Shown: piece after piece, positions 43,087-53,850 of the stretch
Position numbering within the stretch: the stretch's first letter is position 1
How the letters are laid out: each line of letters starts with the position of its first letter
DNA from: Agarophyton chilense
Lineage: Eukaryota > Rhodophyta > Florideophyceae > Gracilariales > Gracilariaceae
NCBI GenBank assembly: GCA_030374765.1
Contig: JARGXX010000120.1
Coordinates: 1 to 64,000 of the forward strand
DNA: 64,000 bases
Direction: 5' to 3'
The notes under the pieces: generated by a model
Database searches by the model: none
Told to the model about the DNA's origin: nothing
What the model saw: only the letters and a program-made list of their open reading frames with translations
Made by a program: the position numbers and the translations under genes

Positions 43087-44116
43087 CTAACTGGGCGTTG
43101 CTCTACACTTCCAACGACCTTTAAGAATTCCAAAGGCTTGTTCCACATTAATTCGCATGGATGAAGTAAAAAAGTTGAGAGAATCTTTGAAAGCGTCAAT
43201 ATCTTTACCTCGGTACGGGGTTAGGCAAAAATTAGATAACTCATACGCCGCATCACACACCGCGTAATGGCCCAAAGAAATCTTTCCTTTCATCGAGGTG
43301 CCGCGCTAAAGGGGATATAGCAAAAGCCAAGGCATCGTTAGTAGACCCCACTGCCAGAGCAGAGAAGTCAAGAAAGCGGTAGTCAGAGTCGACCAAAGTC
43401 TGCACAGGAATCGATTAGTATTCTTTCCTGCAGTAAAAAGAACTGGGATTCTCATCATTTAGTGGCTTTCTGATTTTCACACAAAGCCCTTCAAAAGCAA
43501 GAATACAGCCAGAGAGAGAATTCTGAATTCTTTGCGAGGTCTTAAACCCAAATTACAAGTGAAGCAGACCCTCTTCATTCTTTGGTAGACTCGGGAGCGA
43601 CATTACTCCTGGAACTGCAGTTATAAACTGCTTGAAGCACCTGCGGACACTAGTCTCACTTACACCATATAGTACCATGAAATCGTTTAAAATAGCACGC
43701 GACATAATTTTTATTCCAATTGCTAGTTTGACGGGAATAGGTATTCTTATTCTGTATCCAAATGTGTCGGGCTTCAAAAGACTACTTCTCTCAATTATTT
43801 CTCATAGTGCGTTCAAAGTGGTTCGAGACATTCGAAACGTCCTTGAAAAATCACTGTCAGATAGTATCGCGGTGACATCTTCAAGTCGCGGCTGAATAGC
43901 AGGGAATATGGAGGGTTTCGGGGTTTGTCGCTCCGCCAGCTCCGAAATTGTTAGTACAATAGCAGTCACGTAAGCGTGAAAAGCAGTCACCGTTCGTGTA
44001 CGAAACAAATTATTTGTTGCGATCCATTGTTTCTTGAAATTAGCGAGAGAGTCTGGCTCAGACTCCGAATCTGAAGCGCTTATCTCAAGGACTACATCAG
44101 GTACCTTGTCGCCCAT
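43087..44116 (-). pseudogene. PIF/Harbinger transposase remnant (DDE_Tnp_4)
   Basis: The minus strand encodes, in pieces, a Harbinger-type nuclease. An acidic N-terminal part (44116-43802) is followed by a helical DNA-binding-like segment (IPVKLAIGIKIMSRAILNDFMVLYGVSETSVRR). Then come SLSGCILAFEGLC, VQTLVDSDYRFLDFS, VGSTNDALAF, the catalytic-type CDAAYELSNFCLTPYRG, and SSMRINVEQAFGILKGRW. Breaks: a TAA near 43553, another in the RKEY segment near 43425, and a frameshift near 43290. No terminal inverted repeats were located. Confidence 0.85.
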
Positions 44117-44270
44117 GATAAGACATGGAGTAAAAGATCTTCTCTATCTCGGAGAAGATCTCCCACCCCATACACTACAGGTGAAGACCGCACGCTGTAG
44201 CCCCGGTTTCAAAGCAAAAATAAGCTGCTGTGAGCCGTTCCGGCGCTCAGCCGCCGTCGGCCGGCACAGC

Positions 44271-44491
44271 TATGAATGACATGGAACTACATGTAATATG
44301 CACGAGACAATAGATATTACATGGCAACCGCTAAAGTGTGTCTACATGTATTACATAGCAGTAGTTAAGAACATTTATCTAAACACAGCACGATGCTACT
44401 GGAAGTCACCCGACTACCGTGTACCTCTGCTACACTTCTCGACTAGCTCGACATAGAATTGTCTTAGTACCCGAATACTGCTCAATACTTA
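44271..44491 (+). repeat. 5' LTR of copia copy 2
   Basis: 221 bp with TA...TA ends; outer edge fixed by the ACAGC duplication. Confidence 0.95.
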
Positions 44492-44508
44492 GTAATGGGC
44501 CCAGCACC
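44492..44508 (+). other. Primer binding site overlapping Gag-Pol start (copia copy 2)
   Basis: GTAATGGGCCCAGCACC begins at the base after the LTR. Bases 44495-44497 are the ATG of Gag-Pol. It is complementary to the anticodon arm of initiator tRNA-Met (CUGGGCCCAU core), as in copy 1. Confidence 0.75.
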
Positions 44509-47500
44509 TGGTTCTTCAACTACTCCTAACCGTCCAAGGTTCTCATGGGATATCAAGAACGTTCCCTGGACGGATGGCAAAGGAAACCAAGAAGACTATG
44601 CTAAATCAGTCTCGCTCTGGACTGCGTTTCACAATACGCTACCAGACTCCAACTCCAATAAGATCCCGGTAGCCTTGCGCGGGATTATGTTAAAGTCTCA
44701 ACTGTACGGTAGAGCGAGAGACTTGTGCTCTGCAATCCCAGATACCGACGTGGCCTCGGATACGGGTGCAGAATCGATAGTTAAGGCTATATACAAGCGA
44801 GATTCCCTCTCGGTTGTCAGTGAAGTCTATGCTAACTTTATTGGTCTGCTTCAAGTTAAGCGTGCCACGAATGAATCCTTCAAGAATTTCGAACTCAGAT
44901 TCGACGCTCAGGCATCAAAGTTTAATGCTCAATCAGGAACTGCCAAGCTTCCTGAAGCTCTCACCGCGTTCATGCTGTTGGCAAACTCGGCGGTTGAGAA
45001 CGGACAGCGTGTCTCCGTGTTGGCGGCGGCTTCAACGGACAGTACGTTGACATCGGAAGCCACGACAACGGACTACCTGAACACAGTGAAGTACGAGAAA
45101 ATAGCCTCAGTGCTCCGGCAGTGTGACGATGTTCACAATGCTGCCATAGGTTCGCCAAAATCTCAACCTCTCTCGGCGAGTGCTGCCCAGATTCCGCCTC
45201 GCAACTCCAACCGTCATGACCGTGGTCGCTCGAGGGGTATGTCGCCAACGATGAACTATCCTTGCGACACGTGCGGCAAGTACGGCCACTGGAAGAGAAA
45301 CCACAACCCTGACGGGTCTCTACCACCCCATGTTCGCAGCTTTGATGCACCCGTTTCATCGAAACCTGGTCGTTATGGTTGTAGCAGTGGCACAAAGGTC
45401 ACAACTGATGGCTACAAGACGGTTTCTTTCAACTCGGCTACCCTTGTCTGCTCTACAGCGAACGTTAATGTCGGCTCTGTTCCCGACAAGCTTGGTCCTC
45501 TCGTAGACGACGGTGCGCCTTACTCGGCGATTGGCCAAGTCGAGTTACGACTCTTGTCTCAAGAAATTGGTGTTACTGTTGATGGAGCTCTGGACAAGAT
45601 TCCCAACTCATTGGATGGACACACTCGATGGCAGTATGGCACTGGCCAACACGCAAGTCCTCAAAGAGGAATTCTTGGCTCAGTTGTACTTAAGGCCACC
45701 TCCGACAATGGCACGATCATCAAAATCACCCACCTAGTCCTTGAAGGCTCCTCGCAATGGGTGATCGGGCGCAATGTCACCCGCAAAGCTAACATTGTGC
45801 ATCTCGGACGTAATGCACTATGCTTCGACTCCGCCGGCGAGCCCGATTCCATCTCCATCATAGATGTTGGGTTCCTTAGTTACATACCTGTTGACAGGTT
45901 CACCTCGTCAACGAAGTACCTCGGCTCGACGTTGTATTGTCTATCGGCAGTGACACTTGAGAAGTCACCTTGGTCCGATGTGAAGGCTATTGTGGACAAG
46001 GTCCATAAGCATGTCTGCGGACATGCATGCTTCAGCGACTTCAAGCTCTTGCTACAGCGCAACGGTCTGTGGAACCATGCTGTTGCAAGGTATGTTGCTG
46101 AAATCGTGGCAAGTTGCATGGCCTGCCGATCAACTGCAGTACCTCCGCCTACACGCAAAGTCTCCATAAGCACACTATCCCAGTCATTTAATGATGTAGT
46201 CTGTGTTGATCATCTGTTCTTGGATCAACTGTGCTTGATGCACTGTATGGACTTGGTGTCGAGGTATTCGGCGGCCTATGTTGTGTCATCTACGGCTCTT
46301 CGCGAAGCTGTCATTGGATTTGAAGCCAGCTGGGTGTCTGCCTTCTGGTACCCAGATGCTATTCGAGGAGACAAGGCCTTCATGGTCGGAGCATTCAAAG
46401 ATTATTGTGACTCGATCGCAATACCCCTGCACTCCGTTGCACCACGCCGTCATGCTAAAAACGCGATCGAGTCCAAGCACATGATCATAAGGAGCGTGTA
46501 TCTTCGACTCAAATCTGAAGCTGGAGACTCCTTTGACCCTGTCCTCGCAGCATACAAAGCAGTGACCATATCTAATGACCTGTATGGCAACGACCAACTA
46601 TCGGCATTCGAGTTAGCAAAGGGCTTCACGAAACCAGTCGCAAACAAACCTACCGATACCACCGTTCCTGCAGGAATCATTGAAGCCAGAGACCAGTTCA
46701 TTGCTCGCAGGAAGTTAGCTCGCATTATCAACTCCAAATCGATCAAGGAAGCACCCTTCTCAACCGGTGATACGGTAGAGGTGTTTCTCAAAAAGGACAC
46801 AGAGAAGAGAGGTCATTGGTCCACGCCGAAGACAGTGACATCTGTCAACAAACTTGGTCGCTCGGTCACTGTACCAGGCAAAGGTGGCAGCGAGATTACA
46901 GCTGCCTTTGAAGACACTAGACTGTCACTCCCGGACACCAGCTTCTCAAAGCTCGTTCAAGATGGCCTTGATGCCATCAGCAAAGCAAACGACATTGATG
47001 AACTGAAGACAATCAGTGATGTGCATGAACACACACAAGAAAATGAAGAGTCTGATGTCCTCGACGCCAATTTTGATGGCGACGACTGTGGGAACAACGC
47101 CAATATTGGCGACAGGGTAGAAGTCTTCTGGCCTCTAGATGACACTTTTTACTCAGGGACTGTGCACTCGGCAGCTGATGATGGGCATGTAAATCTACAC
47201 TACGACGATGGTGGGACTGAAGTGCTTGACATGACTAAAGAAGTCTGGAACTACACGGACAGCCTGCCTGCCAACTCCAGCCAAATCGCTAAGCCACTGG
47301 CAGTGGTTAGCCAAGAAGATGCCGTACTCAAATCGATGCTCGATCACTTTGGAAACAAGCCATTCCTTCAGCATCAGGCACAAGGATTTGATCAATATCC
47401 AATGTACAATGCATACAAAAAGGAAGAGGACAGCTTTCTCAAAACTGCCAAGCCAGTGTTTTGCCGGCTTGTGCCGCCCCGTGCTAATATAATAAGCAGT

Positions 47501-48941
47501 CATACCCTCTATAAGATCAAACACAACGATGATGGGTCACTGAAACTCAAAGCTCGCATCGCACCGCACGGGAATGAAGACAACATGAAGGACGAGCTCA
47601 GCAAGGACTGTGCAACGTGTCCGCCCACCGGCCTGCGCATACTGGAATCGATAGCGTCGCTTCACGGATGGACGCTACACAAGGCCGATGTAACTGCTGC
47701 TTTTCTTCAGACGGGAGAGGCACAGAGAGACGTCTACGTTCGGCCGCCCAAAGAAAGTAGAATGAGGTCTACTCATGTCTGGTTACTATTGGCTGCTGCC
47801 TACGGACTAGTCAATGCGAACGCGAAGTGGCAGAACGCGTCAGACACAGTCATGCGCCAAATCGGTCTATCGCAGTCTGCGTACATCCCGCAGCTCTTCT
47901 ATAAGAAAGAGAATGGAAGGCTAGTGCTGATAGTGGCCAAGATCGTAGATGACCTCAAGGTGGCAGGTGAAGGAGACCGGGAAAAGAAGTTCATAGATGC
48001 CTTCAACCATAAGTTCAAGTTTGGAGTGGTCAACAATGGTCCTGGAAAGCTCAGGTTCTTTGGCATAAATAAGATACAGAACAGTGACTTCACCATAGAG
48101 ACCAACGCAGAAGATAAACTGGAAGCTGTCATGGAGTATCCGATATCACGCTCCAGAAGGAAACAGTATGCTGAAAGCCTAAACAAAATCGAAAAGGCTG
48201 CCTTCGTGTCGATCAACAGCTCTTTAAGCTGGATTGGAACAGCTGCTTCACCACTTTGCTCGTTCTACAGTAGCTACCTCCAACAGAAGGCACCAGACAT
48301 ATGTGTGAGTCACATGATCGAACAGATCAATACGGTCAGAAAGCTTAAGAAGCTAGGCACCGTCATTGCATACCCACGGCCAACTGACAAGGCTAACTAC
48401 GAGCTCAGTATCCTCGTCTTTTCTGATGCATCTCGCATAGACAATGTTGGACAACTGGGAATAATCACAGGGCTATTGATCGGCAAGATGACTAAGAATG
48501 CCATCTATCATGTCGTCTCATGGATGTCGCACAAGGCAAAACGCCCGGTGAAAAGCGTGCCAGCTGCTGAGATACTCGCGGCAGGGGAAGGAATAGATGA
48601 AGGGAAGAATGTCAGGAACGCCTATCGAGAACTACTTGACATGGAAATTAAGCTACGAATCCTTGTCGACTCCAAAGACTTTGTTTACTTCGATGTCTAC
48701 GCATAAAAATTCCATAGACAAGTCAATCAGGGGAGACGTTAGCAGCATCCGCTTTGAGTTCGAGACTGGCAGTGTGGAATCAATCTCATGGATACCTGGA
48801 TCTGTTAACTTAGCCGATCCTCTAACGAAGAAAGATAGCTGTCTGACTGATGCTCTACAGCTAACACTGTTTACTGGAAGACTGAATATCGACTTCGATG
48901 AATTATCTGAGACGAAGAGCTCTGAGAAGCACTTCAGATAA
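44495..48941 (+). pseudogene. Copia Gag-Pol polyprotein, frameshifted near its 3' end
   Basis: Open from ATG 44495 for 1,403 codons to 48706, where an extra T within 48680-48682 shifts the frame; the lost C-terminus continues in another frame to 48941. Trp18 is intact here. Zinc knuckle near 257-270 is C-x2-C-x4-H-x4-H. Protease has DDGA near 338. Integrase has D572, D626 and E659 (32 residues between the last two). Tudor-like module GDRVEVFWPLDDTFYSG at about 870-920 lies between integrase and RT. RT box IVDD is near 1150. RNase H Asp near 1311 and its Glu are present. The frameshift falls after the last RNase H Asp, so a nearly complete polyprotein might still be made, lacking about 80 residues including the ADPLTK motif. 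Confidence 0.93.
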
Positions 48942-48943
48942 CC

Positions 48944-48956
48944 AAAAAGGGAGGAA
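48944..48956 (+). other. Polypurine tract of copia copy 2
   Basis: AAAAAGGGAGGAA abuts the 3' LTR, the expected primer for plus-strand synthesis. Confidence 0.85.
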
Positions 48957-49177
48957 TATGAATGACATGAAACTACATGTAATATGCACGAGAGAATAGA
49001 TATTACATGGCAACCGCTAAAGTGTGTCTACATGTATTACATAGCAGTAGTTAAGAACATTTATCTAAACACAGCACGATGCTACTGGAAGTCACCCGAC
49101 TACCGTGTACCTCTGCTACACTTCTCGACTAGCTCGACCTAGAATTGTCTTAGTACCCGAATACTGCTCAATACTTA
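48957..49177 (+). repeat. 3' LTR of copia copy 2
   Basis: 221 bp; differs from the 5' LTR by three substitutions. Confidence 0.95.
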
Positions 49178-49182
49178 ACAGC

Positions 49183-50271
49183 AGCTCGAAAGGTCCAGCA
49201 ATGCAACTGCCAGCAGCTGGCGACTTGTGCTTTGTTGGACGGTTTCATCAATCTGGAGGTTTTCGTGCATACTTTGTATGCTTTCGGGTCGAGTGGATCA
49301 GAACGCATACAAAGTATGCACGAGGATCTGTAAGAACCCTTCCCCAACGGATACGTTTCTCATTTATTCGGGTAGTCGCGGGTTACTACCGGCCGTTTTT
49401 GTCACAAAAATCCATCCGAAATATTCCGACCCGGTGTTGACGCGCACCCTGATACGAATGGCCCTGATGACAACAATCGCTGTTTTTGTAGGATATCTTC
49501 TGCTCGGAAAGCTCTGTCCGTTGTTTCTGCTCGACTTCGTGCACCCGGCACCCGGCTCTGGTTGAAGACACGGAACCGAGGCTGTGTCGTCAAGTTTTTC
49601 GTGAGACCTTCTTCTCAAAGCCTTTCATTTGATGGCGTCCCCTTCCCGAATGGACTCGCAGCTGCATTGCCTTTGATTTCAATATTTCTTTGCAGAACAC
49701 AAAATTTTCCCGGACACTATCTACGAAGGGTACTACTGCTGATGTTTGCATGGTGTATCCCTAATGACAACAGCAGCGTCATCAACCTGGCACGGGCCTC
49801 TTTGGCGCTTCTAGTCCAAAAGTATACTACGGAGGCGCACTTTTTCCAGATGCAGATGTTCATGTTCTGCATGCAGTCCACCCTGACGTTTGCATGTAAG
49901 TCTGACGTGCGAAATAGTTTGATTTCGTTCTGTTGCGAACTACACGAGTCATTTGTCGTGAAAAGTTGAGGTTAGGAGACCCCCCGGTGTAGTGAGAGGC
50001 CGGGTGTTCTGTCGCAGGTGTCCGTGCAACGACATCGTGCCTCGATCTGAGAACGGTGTTCTCCAGAGCGCTGTATGTACTACTGCTATCTACAAGCGTT
50101 CTATGTGACGGAATTCAATGTCCGTTTTGGGTTTGGTGCAGCAAGACGAAGCCGGAATCGGCGAAGCCTTAGTACCATCCATACTTGGCCAGTTGATCAT
50201 TGTGGTTTCCACGTTCTCGAGCGCACAAACAACTGTTTCGCACATTTTAGAACAATTTTTCTATTTTGATG
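49183..50271. other. Intergenic region with hairpin, no gene recognised
   Basis: A 135-codon plus-strand frame (49562-49969) starts at TTG and shows no family features. Earlier frames overlap it. The notable structure is the inverted repeat at 49264-49322. Confidence 0.35.
49264..49322. repeat. Perfect 18-bp inverted repeat, each arm itself palindromic
   Basis: Arms 49264-49281 (CGTGCATACTTTGTATGC) and 49305-49322 are exact reverse complements with a 23-nt spacer. Within each arm, GCATAC and GTATGC form a second palindrome around a 3-nt centre. Confidence 0.9.
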
Positions 50272-51246
50272 TTAAACTGAATTGGGCTCTTGTTGCTCAA
50301 TGCGTGGCTCATTTTTAGAAGAGACGGCTTGGGACATTCTTTGGGCGCTTAACAGAGAAATGGTCAAGAGCTGCGACAAAAGCAACATCGGGTATGCCAT
50401 GTAGACGGTGGATACGAGCACCCAATACAAGGCACCAGAAAATTTTGAATTGCAAACAGCCAAAAACAGCACGACGCACGCCGGCACTGACACGGCGCTC
50501 GCACACAAAGCAATGCGTAACAACAGCGTTCGCACAGCAGAAGCGACCAGAAAAAAGTAAGTGGCGAAGAGAAAGAATGAAGCATATAGAAGGGTGATAA
50601 TAGCAATAGCAGGGACGAGTATTCGGATGTTAGCATCATCAATTATTGCATTCGCCGTACGAGACATGATTCGGAGTAGGAGAAAGAGGTTGACACTCGA
50701 GACACAACTGAAAAGCACCAAAGAGCAGATATTCAGTAAGAAGTCATTCGGTGATGACGTCGAAAGGCGCTTGTAATAGTCTTCTGCTCCACCCACACAT
50801 ATGCCAAACGCAGCCAGGAAGAGAAGGATGTTTAATAAAGGGGTAGGAGTTGCATAAATTGAAACGAAGACGGTTGCTGAGTTTAGAATGTTCACCAAGG
50901 TATTCAAAGGTAGCTTCCAAATCGTTCCGTTCCTTTTCAACTGCTCGAAGTCGGGGTTCCAATTGGTTTTGAGCTGTTTTGCCGCAGATAGTGCGATACT
51001 GATGATTCCAAAACAAAAAAATACGAAAAACCCAAGGTGAGTGGATAGCCAGGGAGTGTGGACATTGAACTGAATGAAGGTAAAAGGTGCATTTGAGTGC
51101 ATTGACAGCACGTAAATCAGAGAGTGAAGGTACCCCTCGGTAGTTTCAGCTAGATACGACAGGGTTGATGAAATAGACAAGACGCTTGTGCAGTGCTTTC
51201 GCTTGTTCGGGCGCGAGTTACGGCTTTCTTCCCCCTCCCTGCCCAT
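50272..51246 (-). CDS. Multi-pass membrane protein of unknown function
   Basis: Minus-strand ORF of 324 codons from ATG 51246; an upstream GTG extension is not credible in a eukaryote, and an internal Met before the FTFIQF segment is another possible start. After a basic, hydrophilic N-terminus there are about six hydrophobic helices, among them HLGFFVFFCFGIISIALSA, LLNILLFLAAFGICVGGA, LLNICSLVLFSCVSSVNLF, AIAIITLLYASFFLFATYFF, VSVPACVVLFLAV and LYWVLVSTVYMAYPMLLL. The C-terminus is short and polar. No stops or frameshifts. No family recognised. It is the best candidate for an intact single-copy host gene here. Triple 11-bp repeats lie about 210 bp upstream. Confidence 0.7.
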   Translation of the reverse strand: MGREGEESRNSRPNKRKHCTSVLSISSTLSYLAETTEGYLHSLIYVLSMHSNAPFTFIQFNVHTPWLSTHLGFFVFFCFGIISIALSAAKQLKTNWNPDFEQLKRNGTIWKLPLNTLVNILNSATVFVSIYATPTPLLNILLFLAAFGICVGGAEDYYKRLSTSSPNDFLLNICSLVLFSCVSSVNLFLLLRIMSRTANAIIDDANIRILVPAIAIITLLYASFFLFATYFFLVASAVRTLLLRIALCASAVSVPACVVLFLAVCNSKFSGALYWVLVSTVYMAYPMLLLSQLLTISLLSAQRMSQAVSSKNEPRIEQQEPNSV

Positions 51247-51452
51247 CCCCCCCCTAAAGGTGAAAAAAAACACACACACATACGTCGGACCACATTCTCA
51301 TTTTGGTGTGACGAAGGGATCGAACAAAGTGCGGCAGAGTAAAATCGGTGGCGAGCATGTATTGGCATGGCGTGACCTGTCGATACGACTTGTGTGTCCA
51401 ATCAACATGAACCTTTAATACAATTGTTAGGCCGTTCTTTCCTGTCACGGTT

Positions 51453-51485
51453 GAGTCACGCCCGAGTCACGCCCGAGTCACGCCC
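51453..51485. promoter_or_regulatory. Three exact 11-bp repeats upstream of the membrane protein gene
   Basis: GAGTCACGCCC three times in tandem. The first is preceded by T and so contains TGAGTCA, the AP-1/bZIP-type core. Position (about 210-240 bp before the start codon of the divergent gene) suits a regulatory element, but this is inference. Confidence 0.35.
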
Positions 51486-52657
51486 GAGGCAGCGTGATTG
51501 GACGCCCACACGTCGTGCCGTGTACGCGCGCCACCAAAACAAGCACACAACCAGTGCGGTGAACCGAAAAAACTCCAGTCGTTGCCACACTAAACAGCAC
51601 CCCTCCCCAAACCATTTCGGAGCACATCTTCGTTTCCAAGCGGGATATCGCACTTGTTCGCCTATTTGCAACCTCGTCCCCTGCCACGGCTCGATACCGA
51701 CGTCGAGCACAACCACCGCACATCGCGGAATTTGTGGCATTTTCGGCAGTTTATTTCTCGTTTACAAACCAATACCCCAATTCGCCATGTAACGTTTCCC
51801 ATCTCACACATGACCGCCGCTAAAACAATGTTTCAAAAAGATACCCAATCATGCACGCCCCAAACAGCTGCATATAATTTGTTTAGGACTACATTTGATG
51901 CCGCAACAGTTGACAGTATTTGAATTGTTATCGGACTACAACTTAAAAAAATACTGATATAATATCTATTATAGTACTTTAATTAATACTTCGATATATC
52001 TCCTGCTCATGTACAATTTTCACAGTATTTGAGTTAGGTTTCAGCAGGTTTACAACTCCCGAAAAGTATATAAAAAATACGACGAGCTCAGGACTTCAGC
52101 GTTTGGTCAGTCGTGTTACAACAATTGATATCACCGCTTCTAAAATATTATGTCGGTTCATGATCTCTTTGTCGCTGTAACCTTTATTTTTTTTTCATTA
52201 AAATCTCCTGGTGCTTGTACATCTATGGGGGACAACTAATTAAAAAAAAAACAATTCAAAGGTTCTTTGCGTAACGTATTGACGATTCTTTGATTCAGAC
52301 GATGCGCTTTGAAGCTCTGTTAGAGTCCAAAAAGCTGTTGGGACTTGTTTCCTCCGATGCCCAATCAGATTGAGATATTGAAACTTTGTCCTCTGATTTG
52401 AGATTTGAGATTTAAGATTTCCGAAGCACAAATGTATCTTTTGCAGTATCAATAAAAACATCTCCCTGCGCTCCATTACCGAAGAGCATTGGAACTCCTG
52501 CAATATTTTAAAGAAATTGCTTCAATGCTTCGTAATTTAAAACGCCTCATTGTTGACCAGATCGGACAATCAGAGTGAATCCAACTCACAGCCGGCGTTT
52601 CATCTCTAATGCTAGAAGCGTCAAACATGGACAATATTTTTGTACATATAGTTCAAA
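51486..52657. other. AT-rich intergenic region, no gene recognised
   Basis: Bases 51920-52260 are strikingly AT-rich with several homopolymer runs. Frames on either strand show no motifs. Could hold the outer part of the copia remnant that follows. Confidence 0.4.
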
Positions 52658-53850
52658 ATGAAGAGCAAATATTTTGAACTATTGTACTGTGCCTACAATA
52701 AAACAATAACGGACTGCCACGGCAGTCCGGGGGTAACCACAAAGGAGGCGGAACTCATCTTTAGTGCCCATTCTCTGTGTAACGTGAGCGGCGCATGCGA
52801 TCGACGATCTGCGACGAGAAAACACTCATCTCGTATAGATCTTCATACTGAGCTTTACCAACGCAATAACGTCAAAAAGCCAGTTTTAGAGTACAATAAC
52901 AACATAGAATCATTCTTCAATAAACTGGGGGTAACCCACAGTTTTGTATCCGATTCTATTCCACTTTCTATAATTTTGGCCAGCTTCAGAAACATTAGTG
53001 ATTCTCCGTGTGGTCCTGTGATAAGCGCGCCCCAGACAGTGAAAAATGATGACTTTGTGTGAGAAAAAGCTACGTCTAGCCTTCTACAGAACTATACAAC
53101 CCAAGAAGCTAACTGAACAACAGAATCTAAACGAAATCAATCAGCCGAATAGGCTTCGAAGAATACAAGCACAGTACAGTGTTACAATTGCGGCAATTGT
53201 GGCCGTTACAAGCGACATTTTAGAAAGAAAAATATTTTTTCCTGTGCTGGGAAGCCACGAAGAGAATACGCAATGATTATAAAGAGTGTAGATATGGAAA
53301 AAAGCAGAGGTTTATCATGCACTCGAAAGCAACAAGTCACATGGTTAGTAATACCGCATTGAAGAACGGACTGCCACACGTCACGCCTATTCTCATTGCC
53401 CTTTGCGATGGATGGAGTGTGAAGGCACTCGGGGTCGGAAATCTGGGAATTAGCGTGCCAGCTCTGGATAATTCTCAGCGTTGCTTTACTATTAGAAACA
53501 TAGCGTTTGTACTTTATCTGGATCGTTGTCTTATATCATGCGCTTCCCTCGTCAGTGATGGATTTGAGGTGTCTATTGATTTACATGGATTTATTATTTG
53601 AGTTAAATTTACGGGCTCTCTACTGTGGTCGATGAAACTGAACATTATTCGAGATAAGAGGCTCAATGTTTCTTGGAGGTTTTGGATCTGTAACCAAAGC
53701 CTCTCACTTTGTTTCACGGGATGTTTGGAATGATCGAAGTGGACATCTAAAAGAGAGACGAATTCAGGCCGTAGTTTCGAAGAATCTTATCAGTGGCTAA
53801 GATTTAACTAAGAAAAAATGCTATAGGTGGTTAAATGTGCGCCATAAGTA
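52658..53850 (+). pseudogene. Degraded copia gag/protease remnant of a second lineage
   Basis: Fragments in order: a Gag-like helical segment; a zinc-knuckle-like CYNCGNCGRYKRHFRK (about 53174-53225); a copia protease-like segment (53317-53601) with ATSHMVSN, ALGVGNLG and the later FVLYLD...LVSDGFEV, in which the catalytic DSGA is replaced by HSKA; and a GAG-pre-integrase-like stretch (SGHLKERRIQAVVSKNLISG) near 53730. Several stops and frameshifts. It is unrelated in detail to the two near-complete copia copies. An exact 9-bp palindrome lies at about 52710-52730. Confidence 0.6.

Larger units (their letters stand above)
44271..49177 (+). mobile_element. Ty1/copia retrotransposon, copy 2 (near-complete)
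   Basis: A 4,907-bp element of the same family as the one at 9204-14109, flanked by the target duplication ACAGC (44266-44270, 49178-49182). It is one base longer than copy 1, which corresponds to a single T insertion that breaks the 3' end of the ORF. The LTRs differ at three of 221 positions. It lies just upstream of the Harbinger remnant. Confidence 0.97.

Noticed and set aside
50272..51279. Longer GTG-started version of the membrane protein
   Set aside because: GTG initiation is not expected in a nuclear eukaryotic gene; ATG 51246 is used instead.
52240..52503. 87-codon minus-strand ORF
   Set aside because: AT-rich low-complexity context, no motif, no promoter.
52709..52731. Palindrome CGGACTGCC-AC-GGCAGTCCG
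   Set aside because: Too short to assign; no second copy or neighbouring feature gives it a role.
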